A stretch of DNA of 64,000 nt from Arthrobacter antibioticus (lineage in GTDB: Bacteria > Actinomycetota > Actinomycetes > Actinomycetales > Micrococcaceae): positions 1,037,845-1,101,844 of the forward strand of contig NZ_JASISQ010000001.1 in NCBI RefSeq assembly GCF_030063205.1, in the 5' to 3' direction. The notes beneath the pieces were generated by a model. The model did not search any database, was not told the origin of the DNA, and saw only the letters and a list, made by a program, of their open reading frames with translations. Position numbers and translations under genes: made by a program. Shown piece after piece: positions 18,421-26,948 of this stretch (position 1 is its first letter; each line of letters begins with the position of its first letter).

Positions 18421-18468
18421 CTACTCAGCGACTCAGCGACTCAGCGACTCAGCGACTCAGTTACTCAG
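18421..18468. repeat. Six-unit octamer tandem array directly after the lpqB stop
   Basis: On the minus strand, the lpqB TAG stop (18469-18471) is followed without a gap by six 8-bp units: CTGAGTAA, CTGAGTCG four times, then CTGAGTAG. Unit number may vary by slippage. The spacer to comF (about 230 bp) is otherwise non-coding. Confidence 0.9.
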
Positions 18469-20247
18469 CTACCCGGCAAACGACGCCTGCCTGAGGTCCT
18501 TCGCTATCAGATCCCAGCTGCTGGAGACATTTGCGAAGTATCCGGCGGCCGATTGTGCATGGATGTTCCGCAACCCTGAACCGGCGGTGAGCCATTCAAG
18601 GCCCACCAGTTCGTCCAGTTTTTGCGGGCCCCGGGCTAGATCGAGGATCTCGATGGTCACCGGATCAGCGGCCGACGGCGCCATCACAGCCACGCTGGAC
18701 TCTCCCGTCCACACACCCAGGCTTGGTGTCCCGGTGTGCGGCAGGTTCAGGGGTGGAGTTAGTTCCTTCGGGACATCTCCAGATTTGAAAATCCCCGTGA
18801 TACTGACCCGGCTTACACCGTTCGACTGGGAGATCACCAGCGCTCTTGTACCGTCCCGTGAAATCCGCAGGGTGCTCACTTCCTGACCAACCAACCAAGG
18901 AACGCGCAGTAGGACAGGGGGACCCATTTTCCCGTCGTCGTTCGGGTTAATGGCAATCACATCGCCGGAGCCGTCCCCGGCAGCTGACCAAAGCCAGCCG
19001 TTGGGAGCAAAGGATGGCGGTGTCAGCGCCACCCCCGCAACGGCAACAACGGGCTGTTGACCTGGCACCACCGAGTAAATCTGGTTTCCGGCGCTGGACT
19101 TGAAAGCAAATTCCTTACCCGAATAGGAAATTGCCGGCGTTGCAGGCGCCAACGCAGCCACCGAGACCATCCCTGGAATCGGTGCTGCCTTGGTGCCGTT
19201 GAAAGTGACAAGCTCATTTTTGGCCAGTGCCACCTGAGTGGTTGATACCGAACTATCGATGACCATGGCGCTGAGATCATCGGTAGCACCGCCCATGTCC
19301 ACTTGTCTGTCATCGGCCAAGAATTGCACCTCAGTGACTGTGTTCAGACTCTTTTGCAGTGTCACCAAAAGCTGTTCGTGCATTTGTTGGCGCTGCTTCA
19401 CGCTGGTGTCCAGTAGCGCCTTTGCGCTCAGCCCCACCTTGGCCAGACCGTTGTTCACGGGCACAGAATCCCGCTCAAGGGAGATTCCGTTCGGAAAAGC
19501 ACTAACAACCGCGCCACGCAAATAGGGTGCCGGGCCGCTAAGCATGGCCTTCACGATGGTGGTTGTGGTCCGTGAAGACCTGCTGACCAGCCACCGAATA
19601 TCCGGCACTCCATAAGTGAAGGTGGGGTCGTAGAAATAAAGTGCCAGCGGGCTGAAAAGTGTTTCAAAGTTCGCTTGAGTCAGACCCACGCCGTCGGGGG
19701 CCTCGGAAATGCGCCACTGGCCATCAACCTGCACCAGCTTCATATTCAAACTCTCTGTGGCACCCTCTTTAGCCGGGGTCAGCACACCCGTGGCATCCAC
19801 AGTTGAAACTACATCAAATGTTAGGACAAAAGTGTCTTTCTCCGCCCCCGGGGATACCGAGAATGTGTCCTTGTAGACAAGGGTGCTCTTATCAGGCGCC
19901 CAGGACTGTGCAAGCTTCGGTGCCAAATACTGCCGCGCCACCTGGAAATCATCGGTGATACCGGTACCGGATTCAATGAAGCCTCTAACTATGCTCTCTT
20001 GGGAAGCGCCATCCCCGGGGGCAAATTGTTCAAAATCAATGTAAACGGAGTTATTGCGCGGCGTCAACGGATCGCTCTTGCCCACCGGGCCGTGGGTGGG
20101 AATGGTTGCGCAGCCCGCCATGGCCAGGAGCACGACGACGGCCATCACCCACCCCGCAGCCAGCCAGTGCCGCCTCGGTACGGCTCCGTATCGGCGCGAT
20201 TTTAGCCGGGGGTCCGGTTGGAATGAGTTCAAAAAACGGGTCATCAC
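18469..20247 (-). CDS. lpqB: Lipoprotein LpqB (MtrAB-associated)
   Basis: A 592-residue lipoprotein that in mycobacteria and Streptomyces interacts with the extracellular part of MtrB and tunes MtrAB signalling. After a basic N-terminus (residues 1-27) a hydrophobic segment ends in the lipobox LAMAGC (about 40-46). Residues about 60-300 form the N-terminal GerMN-type domain (FIESGTGITDDF, then ARQYLAPKLAQSW). The C-terminal half is beta-propeller-like (about 310-590). The start is GTG at 20247, with GGAGG 10 nt upstream, overlapping the mtrB TGA stop. The adjacent ATG at 20244 is the alternative. The order mtrA-mtrB-lpqB is canonical. Confidence 0.95.
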   Translation of the reverse strand: MMTRFLNSFQPDPRLKSRRYGAVPRRHWLAAGWVMAVVVLLAMAGCATIPTHGPVGKSDPLTPRNNSVYIDFEQFAPGDGASQESIVRGFIESGTGITDDFQVARQYLAPKLAQSWAPDKSTLVYKDTFSVSPGAEKDTFVLTFDVVSTVDATGVLTPAKEGATESLNMKLVQVDGQWRISEAPDGVGLTQANFETLFSPLALYFYDPTFTYGVPDIRWLVSRSSRTTTTIVKAMLSGPAPYLRGAVVSAFPNGISLERDSVPVNNGLAKVGLSAKALLDTSVKQRQQMHEQLLVTLQKSLNTVTEVQFLADDRQVDMGGATDDLSAMVIDSSVSTTQVALAKNELVTFNGTKAAPIPGMVSVAALAPATPAISYSGKEFAFKSSAGNQIYSVVPGQQPVVAVAGVALTPPSFAPNGWLWSAAGDGSGDVIAINPNDDGKMGPPVLLRVPWLVGQEVSTLRISRDGTRALVISQSNGVSRVSITGIFKSGDVPKELTPPLNLPHTGTPSLGVWTGESSVAVMAPSAADPVTIEILDLARGPQKLDELVGLEWLTAGSGLRNIHAQSAAGYFANVSSSWDLIAKDLRQASFAG

Positions 20248-22205
20248 AGCTCTTCTGCCTCCGAGTTGGAGCTCCCTGAACCGGTCCGTTCAGAATGGCC
20301 CAGCTCAGTCTTGTGTGCCTGTGAACTACCAATGGATACATGCCCGGAAGGCGGCTTCAAGGCACCCAGTGCTCCAACAACACGCATGGCCCCGGTTTCG
20401 GTGAGTACCGGCCCGGTGGCCAGTGATACCGAATAACCGGCTCGTCCACCGTCAGGGGGCAAGGGGACAGGAGAATGGTCCAGTACGTAGCCTCTGCGTC
20501 GCGGAAGCGTCAGCCGGAAGCACGAACCTTCACCCGGTATGCCCCACGCGTCAAGCCAACCATCATGCAATTTCGCATCCTCCATGGCGATCGAGAGACC
20601 CAACCCGCTCCCTCCGGTGGTGCGAGCTCTCGCAGCGTCGGCACGCCAGAACCTAAAAAATACGTGTTCAAGTGAGGACGGCGACATGCCAATGCCGTAG
20701 TCCCGCACGGCGATTGCGACGGCGCTCTCATCCGCAGAAACAAAGATCTTCACCGGTTTACCTTCGCTATGCTCCACGGCGTTCAGCACCAAGTTCCGCA
20801 AAATCCTATCAATTCGGCGAGAGTCCATTTCAACCACACACTTGTGGTTTCGCAGACGAGTCACAACGGAAAGTTCCGTTGAATTAGCCTCTGCCACCGG
20901 TGTTGCACCGTCAATGACAGAATGGATAACCGAGAAAATATCCAGCGACTCCACGTCTAGATCTGCCACGCCGGCGTCAAAGCGGGATATCTCCAGCAAG
21001 TCAGCCAAGAGCAACTCAAAGCGCTCAACCTGATGGAAAAGTAGCTCGGACGAGCGTTTGTAGATGGGCTCAAACTCATCACGAGCATCAAAGAGCACCT
21101 GTGCCGCCATGCGGACAGTTGTCAAAGGGGTCCGCAACTCATGAGAAACATCCGAGACAAAACGCTGCTGCATCTCCGAGAGTGTTGCCAATGCCACGAT
21201 CTGATCCTGTAGGGATGTGGCCATCTTATTAAAAGAGGTTGCCAGTCTGGCCATCTCGTCTTCACCCTTGACGACGAGGCGTTCTTCCAGCTCGCCGGCA
21301 GCCAATTTCTCAGAAACGGCCGCGGCCTGGCTGACCGGGTTCACCACCGTACGAGTCACATACCAAATGATCACACCAATAAGTATCAGCAGGATGCCGC
21401 CTGCCAACCACAACACGGACTGGATGTAATCCAATGTCACTTGTGCGCTGTTCAGGTCATAGATCATGTACAACTCGTAGTTGGTTTTTAACAGCTCAAC
21501 CTGGCCGCCTACAACCACGGCTGAATGCACCCCGGAGCTGCCAGTGGGCAGTGCTATCGATTGCCAATATTGGCCATCTGGATCAGCTTGGACCGACGCT
21601 CGCAACTCGTTGGGAATGATGGCCGTGGTCACCCCGCCGGAGTCAGATGACACCACAGCCAACTTACTGTTTTGGCCAGGGATTTTAGCCAATAAGTACT
21701 TGCGGTTGTCATCCGCGCCACCCACTTCGAGCAGCTTCAACGTGTCCTTGACCAGTGTGGCAACTCCGGGCTGGTCGCTCACACTTGCATTGGAAAATTC
21801 CTGCTGCACCTGGGTGACACCCCGGGCGGATTCATGTTGAGCCTGCGTGAGGCGTTCTTTGAAAAGTCCATTGGAGATCTGCCCGGCAAGATAACCTCCC
21901 ACTCCAACCACCGCCACCGAGGCAATGAGCAACGTGGTAATCACTGTGCGGAACTGAAGCGATGTGCGCCAACGCTTTGACCAGGCACGACGAAACTTCT
22001 TTGCCAAGGACCACAGGACCCCTCCTGCCGTACGCAGGCCAAGCCCAATTTTGCTCATAATCATGTGCAGCTGATTCTCAAGGGGTGTTCCAGAAGAGTT
22101 TTTGGGCGCTGCGGTGCCATCGTTTTGCCTACCAGTTTCAGCACTGGGTGGGGCTTCCACAGGAGGCTGCATAACGGCGTCGTTCCTGCCCTGGTCTTGA
22201 CTCAT
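20244..22205 (-). CDS. mtrB: MtrB sensor histidine kinase
   Basis: The membrane sensor of the MtrAB system, which couples cell-wall homeostasis, osmotic stress and division. The 653 residues comprise a Pro/Gly-rich cytoplasmic N-terminus, TM1 (about 85-110, VITTLLIASVAVVGVGGYLAG), an extracytoplasmic domain to about 262, TM2 (about 263-288, WLAGGILLILIGVIIWYV), HAMP, and an H-box with the phospho-acceptor in FVSDVSHELRTPLTTVRMAA. The ATPase N-box is RILRNLVLNAVEHSEG, then VRDYGIGM and GGSGLGLSI. The start is ATG at 22203-22205 with GGTGAG upstream. It is 34 bp downstream of mtrA and overlaps lpqB by 4 bp. Confidence 0.96.
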   Translation of the reverse strand: MSQDQGRNDAVMQPPVEAPPSAETGRQNDGTAAPKNSSGTPLENQLHMIMSKIGLGLRTAGGVLWSLAKKFRRAWSKRWRTSLQFRTVITTLLIASVAVVGVGGYLAGQISNGLFKERLTQAQHESARGVTQVQQEFSNASVSDQPGVATLVKDTLKLLEVGGADDNRKYLLAKIPGQNSKLAVVSSDSGGVTTAIIPNELRASVQADPDGQYWQSIALPTGSSGVHSAVVVGGQVELLKTNYELYMIYDLNSAQVTLDYIQSVLWLAGGILLILIGVIIWYVTRTVVNPVSQAAAVSEKLAAGELEERLVVKGEDEMARLATSFNKMATSLQDQIVALATLSEMQQRFVSDVSHELRTPLTTVRMAAQVLFDARDEFEPIYKRSSELLFHQVERFELLLADLLEISRFDAGVADLDVESLDIFSVIHSVIDGATPVAEANSTELSVVTRLRNHKCVVEMDSRRIDRILRNLVLNAVEHSEGKPVKIFVSADESAVAIAVRDYGIGMSPSSLEHVFFRFWRADAARARTTGGSGLGLSIAMEDAKLHDGWLDAWGIPGEGSCFRLTLPRRRGYVLDHSPVPLPPDGGRAGYSVSLATGPVLTETGAMRVVGALGALKPPSGHVSIGSSQAHKTELGHSERTGSGSSNSEAEEL

Positions 22206-22239
22206 AGTTAGCTCACCGACGGCGCATGAGCGTCAGCGC

Positions 22240-22914
22240 TTAATTCCCGGCCTTGTAGCCCACACCACGAACGGTAAGAACTACCTCGGGGGCTTCCGGA
22301 TCACGCTCGATCTTGGAGCGCAGACGCTGCACATGGACGTTGACCAGCCGAGTGTCCGCTGCATGCCGGTAGCCCCACACCTGTTCCAACAACAGCTCAC
22401 GGGAGAAAACCTGCCAGGGCTTGCGGGCAAGCGCAACTAAGAGGTCAAACTCAAGAGGGGTCAGCGAAACCTTTTCACCTGCCCGGTGAATCGAGTGCCC
22501 TGCCACATCAATGGTGATCTCACCGATTACCAGCGTTTCAGGAGCCTTGACGTCCCCCGGGCGCAGCCGTGCACGGACACGAGCAACCAGCTCAGCGGGC
22601 TTGAAGGGTTTGGCGACGTAGTCATCGGCACCTGATTCAAGACCGCGGACAACATCAGAAGTGTCAGATTTGGCCGTCAGCATCACTATAGGCACATCCG
22701 ATTCGGCACGAATAAGCCGACACACTTCTATGCCGTCCATTCCGGGCAGCATCAAATCAAGCAAGACCAAGTCTGGGTTGCTTGCTTGGAATACCTCAAG
22801 TGCTTTTGTTCCGTTAGCGCAAAAAACGGGGTCGAACCCGTCATTGCGGAGCACTATCCCGATCATTTCGGATAGCGCCTCGTCATCGTCAACAACTAAA
22901 ATGCGTGCCTTCAT
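22240..22914 (-). CDS. mtrA: MtrA response regulator
   Basis: A 224-residue OmpR/PhoB-type regulator, partner of MtrB. The receiver domain (1-118) has the acidic pair DDDE (about 9-12), the phospho-acceptor in LVLLDLMLPGMDG (near 53), the Thr in VMLTAKSD, and Lys in YVAKPFKP. The winged-helix DNA-binding domain (about 130-224) contains LTPLEFDLLVALARKP, then RLVNVHVQRLRSKIERDPE. MtrA is essential in some mycobacteria and controls cell-wall hydrolases and replication-linked genes. The start is ATG at 22912-22914. The upstream 459-bp region is divergent with the plus-strand membrane-protein operon. Confidence 0.97.
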   Translation of the reverse strand: MKARILVVDDDEALSEMIGIVLRNDGFDPVFCANGTKALEVFQASNPDLVLLDLMLPGMDGIEVCRLIRAESDVPIVMLTAKSDTSDVVRGLESGADDYVAKPFKPAELVARVRARLRPGDVKAPETLVIGEITIDVAGHSIHRAGEKVSLTPLEFDLLVALARKPWQVFSRELLLEQVWGYRHAADTRLVNVHVQRLRSKIERDPEAPEVVLTVRGVGYKAGN

Positions 22915-23373
22915 ACCTCTATATTTGCCTATTACCTTCGCAATGTCCCCATCGGCGCTCCACCGGGGGTGTCACTTCTCGATTTTTGGGTCCATATTTC
23001 CTGGTTTTGGCAGCGCTTGCGTATCCTTGCTGTCCACTAACTTTTCACCCACGTCTGCCAGCACAATGAGACGTGGGGCCCATGTTCTTTTAGGCCTTTG
23101 CCGCAGCTTCGGATTTGGCCCGGTTGCGCTGAGCCGTGAACGGGTCCTGAAAGGGCAGATCGGCTCGGCTCCAGTACCCAAACGGCTAAATTTTTTCCAA
23201 TACCTAGGGTATTCACAGAACATATTTGGCTGTTCCCGATAGGGTTTGATGATGGACGGGGCAGAACAACGGGCTTCTTGGCCGGTGATCGCGGTGACAC
23301 ACGCAATCAAGCGGTAAAGATCAGCAGTTATTCGCGCCACCGGAGTTTTAACGGGGGAATCTTTGAGGGGAAC
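22915..23373. other. 459-bp divergent intergenic region upstream of mtrA
   Basis: The region must carry the mtrA promoter (minus) and the promoter of the 23374 operon (plus). It contains a 9-bp perfect hairpin (CCCACGTCT at 23048-23056, AGACGTGGG at 23069-23077) followed by a TTCTTTTA run, which could be a plus-strand terminator or leader structure. It also has a GAACA/TGTTC dyad at 23218-23235. A -10-like TAGGGT lies at 23205-23210. No RNA gene, riboswitch or ORF was recognised. Confidence 0.5.
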
Positions 23374-24957
23374 ATGATGCCACAGGAACCACAGCAGCCA
23401 GAGAGCGGGCCAGAGGGCCAGAGCCCCCAGCCGGGACAGTCACCGCCGCCTCCCCCGCTGCCGCCGCAGCAGCCGCAGCAGTCTCAGCAGCCTCAATGGG
23501 GCCAATACTCTCAGCCCCAGCAACCCCAATACGGCCAGCAGGGTCAGCAACCGCCGCACCCTGGGCAACAGCCCCAGCAACCCCAGCAACCTCAATGGGG
23601 CCAATACTCTCAGCCTCAGCAACCCCAATGGGGCCAGCAGGGTCAGCAACCGCCGCACCCTGGGCAACAGCCCCAGCAACCCCAGCAACCTCAATGGGGC
23701 CAATACTCTCAGCCTCAGCAACCCCAATGGGGCCAGCCGCAGTATGGCCAACCCCAATACGGCCAGCCCCAGTACGGCCAGCCCGGTATGGCTCCCGGTT
23801 TCAACAATTATCTGCCACCGCCAAAACCTGGTGTGATTCCTTTGCGACCCTTGGGCCTGGGCGAAATTTTGGATGGCGCGTTTCAAGCCGCTCGCCGCAA
23901 TGGAAAAGCCATGTTTGGCTCAGCATTAATTTTCCAACTTGCCACGGTTGCTGTGACGATGGCCGTCATGTTCATCATCTTCGGCCGTTTCATGACCGAT
24001 ATTTTCGATATGGAATCCAGCCTACAGAGCAACGATCCCGCGGCTATGGAAGCTCTGGGCGGTGGATTGCTCACGCTCTCGCTCTCTATGCTGCTCACCG
24101 GTTTCCTTGCCGTGCTGATCCAGATGGTTCTACAGGGTGCGTTGGTGGTACCGGTGCTGCGCTCGGTGTTGAACCGTAAAACCAGCTTCGGGCAAATGTG
24201 GCGCCTGACTAAACCACGAGTGGGCAGCCTACTTCTGCTGGCCGTCCTTTATGCGGTTGCCACCGTTGTGGCCGTTGCGGCCTACGCAGCAATCGTTGTG
24301 GGACTGATTGTGGCATTGGACCCCCAGGATTCGGGTTCAGCAATTTTAGGTGTCATTGCCTTGTCCTTACTGCTGAGCTTGCCGTTCGTGGTGCTGGCCG
24401 TATGGATTGGCACCAAGGTCCTGCTTGCCCCGGCCGCCATTGTTGTTGAAAATGTGGGTGCCATCGCCGGCATCAAGCGTTCCTGGCAGCTGACGAAGCG
24501 AAATTGGTGGCGGACCTTTGGCACCTCGTTTCTGGCCGCTCTCATCGCCGGCATCATTGGCGGGGTTATCACCACACCTGTGAGCATGCTGGTCAGCTTT
24601 GTCATGCCACTGATGCTCGGTAGTGAGCCCACCACCGATCAAACCATCACGGTGCTGCTCATTTCCCAGGCCCTAACAAGTATTGTCAGCGCGGTGGTTG
24701 GAGCGGTGACCCTGGCCTTCCAAACCGGTGTCATGGCGCTGATTTACGTGGACTTGCGCATGCGCCGAGATGGTTTTGACATTGCTTTGCTCAAGGAATC
24801 GGAAACAGGCAAGGACGACGGCGGAATCCCCGGTTCGCCTGTTCCTGGCGCTTTAGTGAGCGAAAACTCTGCCCCCTACGGAAATACAACGTACGGCAAT
24901 TCAAACGGCACTACTGGTGTAGAAACGCCATACCAGCCCGGAAACTACGGATCGTAG
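23374..24957 (+). CDS. Pro/Gln-rich membrane protein, GPDPase_memb-like
   Basis: A 527-residue protein. The first 145 residues are an extreme Pro/Gln/Gly/Tyr-rich cytoplasmic region built of a 33-residue repeat, then YGQPQ pentapeptides. From about residue 155 (VIPLRPLGLGEILDGAFQAA) the sequence matches the membrane domain found in glycerophosphoryl diester phosphodiesterase-type proteins, with six or more helices to about 470. No phosphodiesterase catalytic domain is present. The start ATG at 23374 has GAGGGG 5 nt upstream; longer in-frame starts lack that. It heads an operon with DUF4129, DUF4350, MoxR and DUF58 genes. It is probably an envelope membrane protein; the function is unknown. 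Confidence 0.75.
   Translation: MMPQEPQQPESGPEGQSPQPGQSPPPPPLPPQQPQQSQQPQWGQYSQPQQPQYGQQGQQPPHPGQQPQQPQQPQWGQYSQPQQPQWGQQGQQPPHPGQQPQQPQQPQWGQYSQPQQPQWGQPQYGQPQYGQPQYGQPGMAPGFNNYLPPPKPGVIPLRPLGLGEILDGAFQAARRNGKAMFGSALIFQLATVAVTMAVMFIIFGRFMTDIFDMESSLQSNDPAAMEALGGGLLTLSLSMLLTGFLAVLIQMVLQGALVVPVLRSVLNRKTSFGQMWRLTKPRVGSLLLLAVLYAVATVVAVAAYAAIVVGLIVALDPQDSGSAILGVIALSLLLSLPFVVLAVWIGTKVLLAPAAIVVENVGAIAGIKRSWQLTKRNWWRTFGTSFLAALIAGIIGGVITTPVSMLVSFVMPLMLGSEPTTDQTITVLLISQALTSIVSAVVGAVTLAFQTGVMALIYVDLRMRRDGFDIALLKESETGKDDGGIPGSPVPGALVSENSAPYGNTTYGNSNGTTGVETPYQPGNYGS
23491..23735 (+). repeat. 99-bp coding tandem repeat (2.5 units)
   Basis: Copies begin at 23491, 23590 and 23689 (CCTCAATGGGGCCAATACTC), each 99 bp, encoding 33 residues rich in Gln, Pro and Gly. 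Shorter 15-bp CAGTACGGCCAGCCC units follow to about 23785. Confidence 0.9.
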
Positions 24958-24969
24958 GCAGCTTCCCCT

Positions 24970-25644
24970 ATGGTCTTGACACTGCTTGGAACCGCCATGT
25001 GCGTGGCCGAGATTCCGGTGACCCCTGATGCCGAGGAGGCTCGGCGGTGGGCGCAGGATGAACTGGCTCAAAAGGTTTATCAGGATGCCAAGCCAGGGTG
25101 GGCAGAACAGCTCGCGGCGCTCATCACCAAAGCACTAAAGGAACTACTGAACAACGTCGGTGTTGCCAGCGGTCACACGGGCCTGGCCATTGTGGCCGGC
25201 CTGATAATAGTGGCCATTATTGCCATCATTGTTATCATCAGGCCCCGGCTCAATAGAAGAAATGCTGCCCAGGAGCCTGTCTTTGCCGATGTGCTCTTAC
25301 TGACCGCCGAGCAGCACCGGACACTGGCACAGCATGCGGCACGTGAAGCGGACTTCAACACCGCCGTCACCGAACAGTTTCGGGCCATTGTTCGTGCTGC
25401 CGAGGAGCGGGACGTGAGCATCACCGCCCCAGGCCGCACAGCCGTGGAAATCATGGCTGAACTAATTCTGGCGTTCCCACAACAGGGCGGCCTACTGGGC
25501 CACAGCGCCGAACTGTTCAACGCCGTGCGCTACGGTCATGTGCCGCCCACGCGAGAAATGTATGAGGAATTAGTAGGCACTGACCATGCCGTCGCTCGGA
25601 CAAAACCCTTATATTCCCGGGGATTCCAGGAGGCGCAGCTATGA
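24970..25644 (+). CDS. DUF4129-domain membrane protein
   Basis: A 224-residue protein: an N-terminal hydrophobic segment (about 1-15), a charged extracellular stretch (20-70), a strong transmembrane helix (about 72-96, GLAIVAGLIIVAIIAIIVII) and a cytoplasmic DUF4129 domain (about 110-215, with LTAEQHRTLAQHAAREADFN, then ITAPGRTAVEIMAEL and AELFNAVRYGHVP). DUF4129 is usually found at the C-terminus of transglutaminase-like membrane proteins near MoxR/DUF58. It starts at ATG 24970, 12 bp after the previous stop, and ends with an ATGA overlap with the DUF4350 gene, so it is translationally coupled. Confidence 0.8.
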   Translation: MVLTLLGTAMCVAEIPVTPDAEEARRWAQDELAQKVYQDAKPGWAEQLAALITKALKELLNNVGVASGHTGLAIVAGLIIVAIIAIIVIIRPRLNRRNAAQEPVFADVLLLTAEQHRTLAQHAAREADFNTAVTEQFRAIVRAAEERDVSITAPGRTAVEIMAELILAFPQQGGLLGHSAELFNAVRYGHVPPTREMYEELVGTDHAVARTKPLYSRGFQEAQL

Positions 25645-26948
25645 GCGCCACCAAAGGAACCTACCGAACGGACACACCGCTGGACTCCGCCCACAGCGAT
25701 CCGAGCGTGTTTCGTGCAGAGAGTCTCAGCACAGCTCAACGAGCAGGCCAATGGTGGAAGAAGTATAAATTCTGGTTGCTCTGCGCTGTTGTTTTCATTG
25801 TCCTTTCACTGCTTGGAGTCATTCTTGCCGGCACTGGCGAGCGTTCCTTGGGAACGCTTTCAATCACCAATCCCGCCCCAGCAGGAGCGCAGGCCGCGGC
25901 CTCGGTGCTGCGCAACCAAGGCGTCAATGTCACCTCTACTGCTTCCCTCACAGAAACCAACCTGGCACTGGCCGCCAATGGGAATGGCAACAGCACAGTG
26001 CTCTTCTACGATCCGAATAATCTCCTCACCCCCGAAAAAACAGCCGAACTCTCAGAATCGGTGCAGAGTTGGGGCGGAAAATTGGTAGCAATTACACCGG
26101 GCCCGCTAGCCGTGAAGAAGTTAAGTTCCGAGCTTTCCAGCACAGGCACAACGGCTGGCACGCCATCAGTTGCCGCCCATTGCACCAACCCGGCTGCGCT
26201 GGCTGCAGGAACCATTGACGGAGGTTCCCCTGCCACTGGATCTTTGGCCACTGGATCTCCAGCTAGTACAGCGAACGTTCCGCACCGCCTCTACACAGGC
26301 ACCGAGACGTGTTTTAGTTCCGATGAACACAGTGCTGCAGGCGGCTACCTGGCGACCAACAGCTCAGGTGAGATCGCCGTGTTGGGTAATCCCGGCGTCG
26401 TTATTAACCAAAATCTTGCTAATCGTGGCAACGCTGCACTGACTTTCACACTGCTGGGAAGTACACCAAACCTGCTCTGGTACACAGCCTCCGTGCAGGA
26501 CATTCCCGTGGCGAAGCAGCAGCCTTCGCTTTCCGAATTTACTCCCGAGTGGATCTTTCCAGCGTCAGCCTGGCTGCTACTGGTTGCCACACTTGGGATG
26601 CTCTGGCGTGGGCGAAGGTATGGGCCACTGGTGAGCGAGCCTCTTCCCGTCATTGTCAAGGCCTCCGAAACCCTCTCCGGCAGGGCCCGGCTCTACCAGA
26701 ACGCAAGGGCTACCGATACGGCCGCGCGCACATTCCAGCACGGCACGCTAACCCGGTTGGCTCGCCAGCTCCGACTCGGTATTTCTGCTGACCCAACAGC
26801 CGTGGTGGAAGCGGTGGCCACCGCTACCGGGCGCAAGCACCAACAAGTGCATGCGCTGCTGCTAGGCGAAGCACCAACCACTGAAAAAGACATGTTGTCC
26901 ATGGCCGTGCAACTCACGGCATTAGAGGAAGAAGTGGCACAGAGATGA
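25641..26948 (+). CDS. DUF4350-domain membrane protein
   Basis: A 435-residue protein with a transmembrane helix near residues 40-62 (FWLLCAVVFIVLSLLGVILA). A large extracytoplasmic domain of the glutamine-amidotransferase-like DUF4350 fold covers about 65-300 (TNPAPAGAQAAASVLRNQGV; STVLFYDPNNLLTPEKTAEL), and a second helix lies near 305-325. A cytoplasmic tail to the end carries LSGRARLYQNARATDTAARTF. An insertion near 195-215 has repeated GSPATGSLATGSP. It overlaps the DUF4129 gene and the moxR gene by 4 bp at each end, indicating one operon. No enzymatic residues are evident. Confidence 0.8.
   Translation: MSATKGTYRTDTPLDSAHSDPSVFRAESLSTAQRAGQWWKKYKFWLLCAVVFIVLSLLGVILAGTGERSLGTLSITNPAPAGAQAAASVLRNQGVNVTSTASLTETNLALAANGNGNSTVLFYDPNNLLTPEKTAELSESVQSWGGKLVAITPGPLAVKKLSSELSSTGTTAGTPSVAAHCTNPAALAAGTIDGGSPATGSLATGSPASTANVPHRLYTGTETCFSSDEHSAAGGYLATNSSGEIAVLGNPGVVINQNLANRGNAALTFTLLGSTPNLLWYTASVQDIPVAKQQPSLSEFTPEWIFPASAWLLLVATLGMLWRGRRYGPLVSEPLPVIVKASETLSGRARLYQNARATDTAARTFQHGTLTRLARQLRLGISADPTAVVEAVATATGRKHQQVHALLLGEAPTTEKDMLSMAVQLTALEEEVAQR

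Noticed and set aside
23218..23235. GAACA/TGTTC dyad considered as an SOS (LexA) box.
   Set aside because: The spacing and flanks do not fit the actinobacterial TCGAACNNNNGTTCGA consensus.
22972..23340. Open frames of 89-122 codons in the mtrA upstream region.
   Set aside because: No ribosome site, no recognisable domain, and composition like non-coding DNA.
23491..23785. Repeats considered as CRISPR or mobile repeats.
   Set aside because: They are in frame and code for a Pro/Gln-rich protein segment; there are no spacers.
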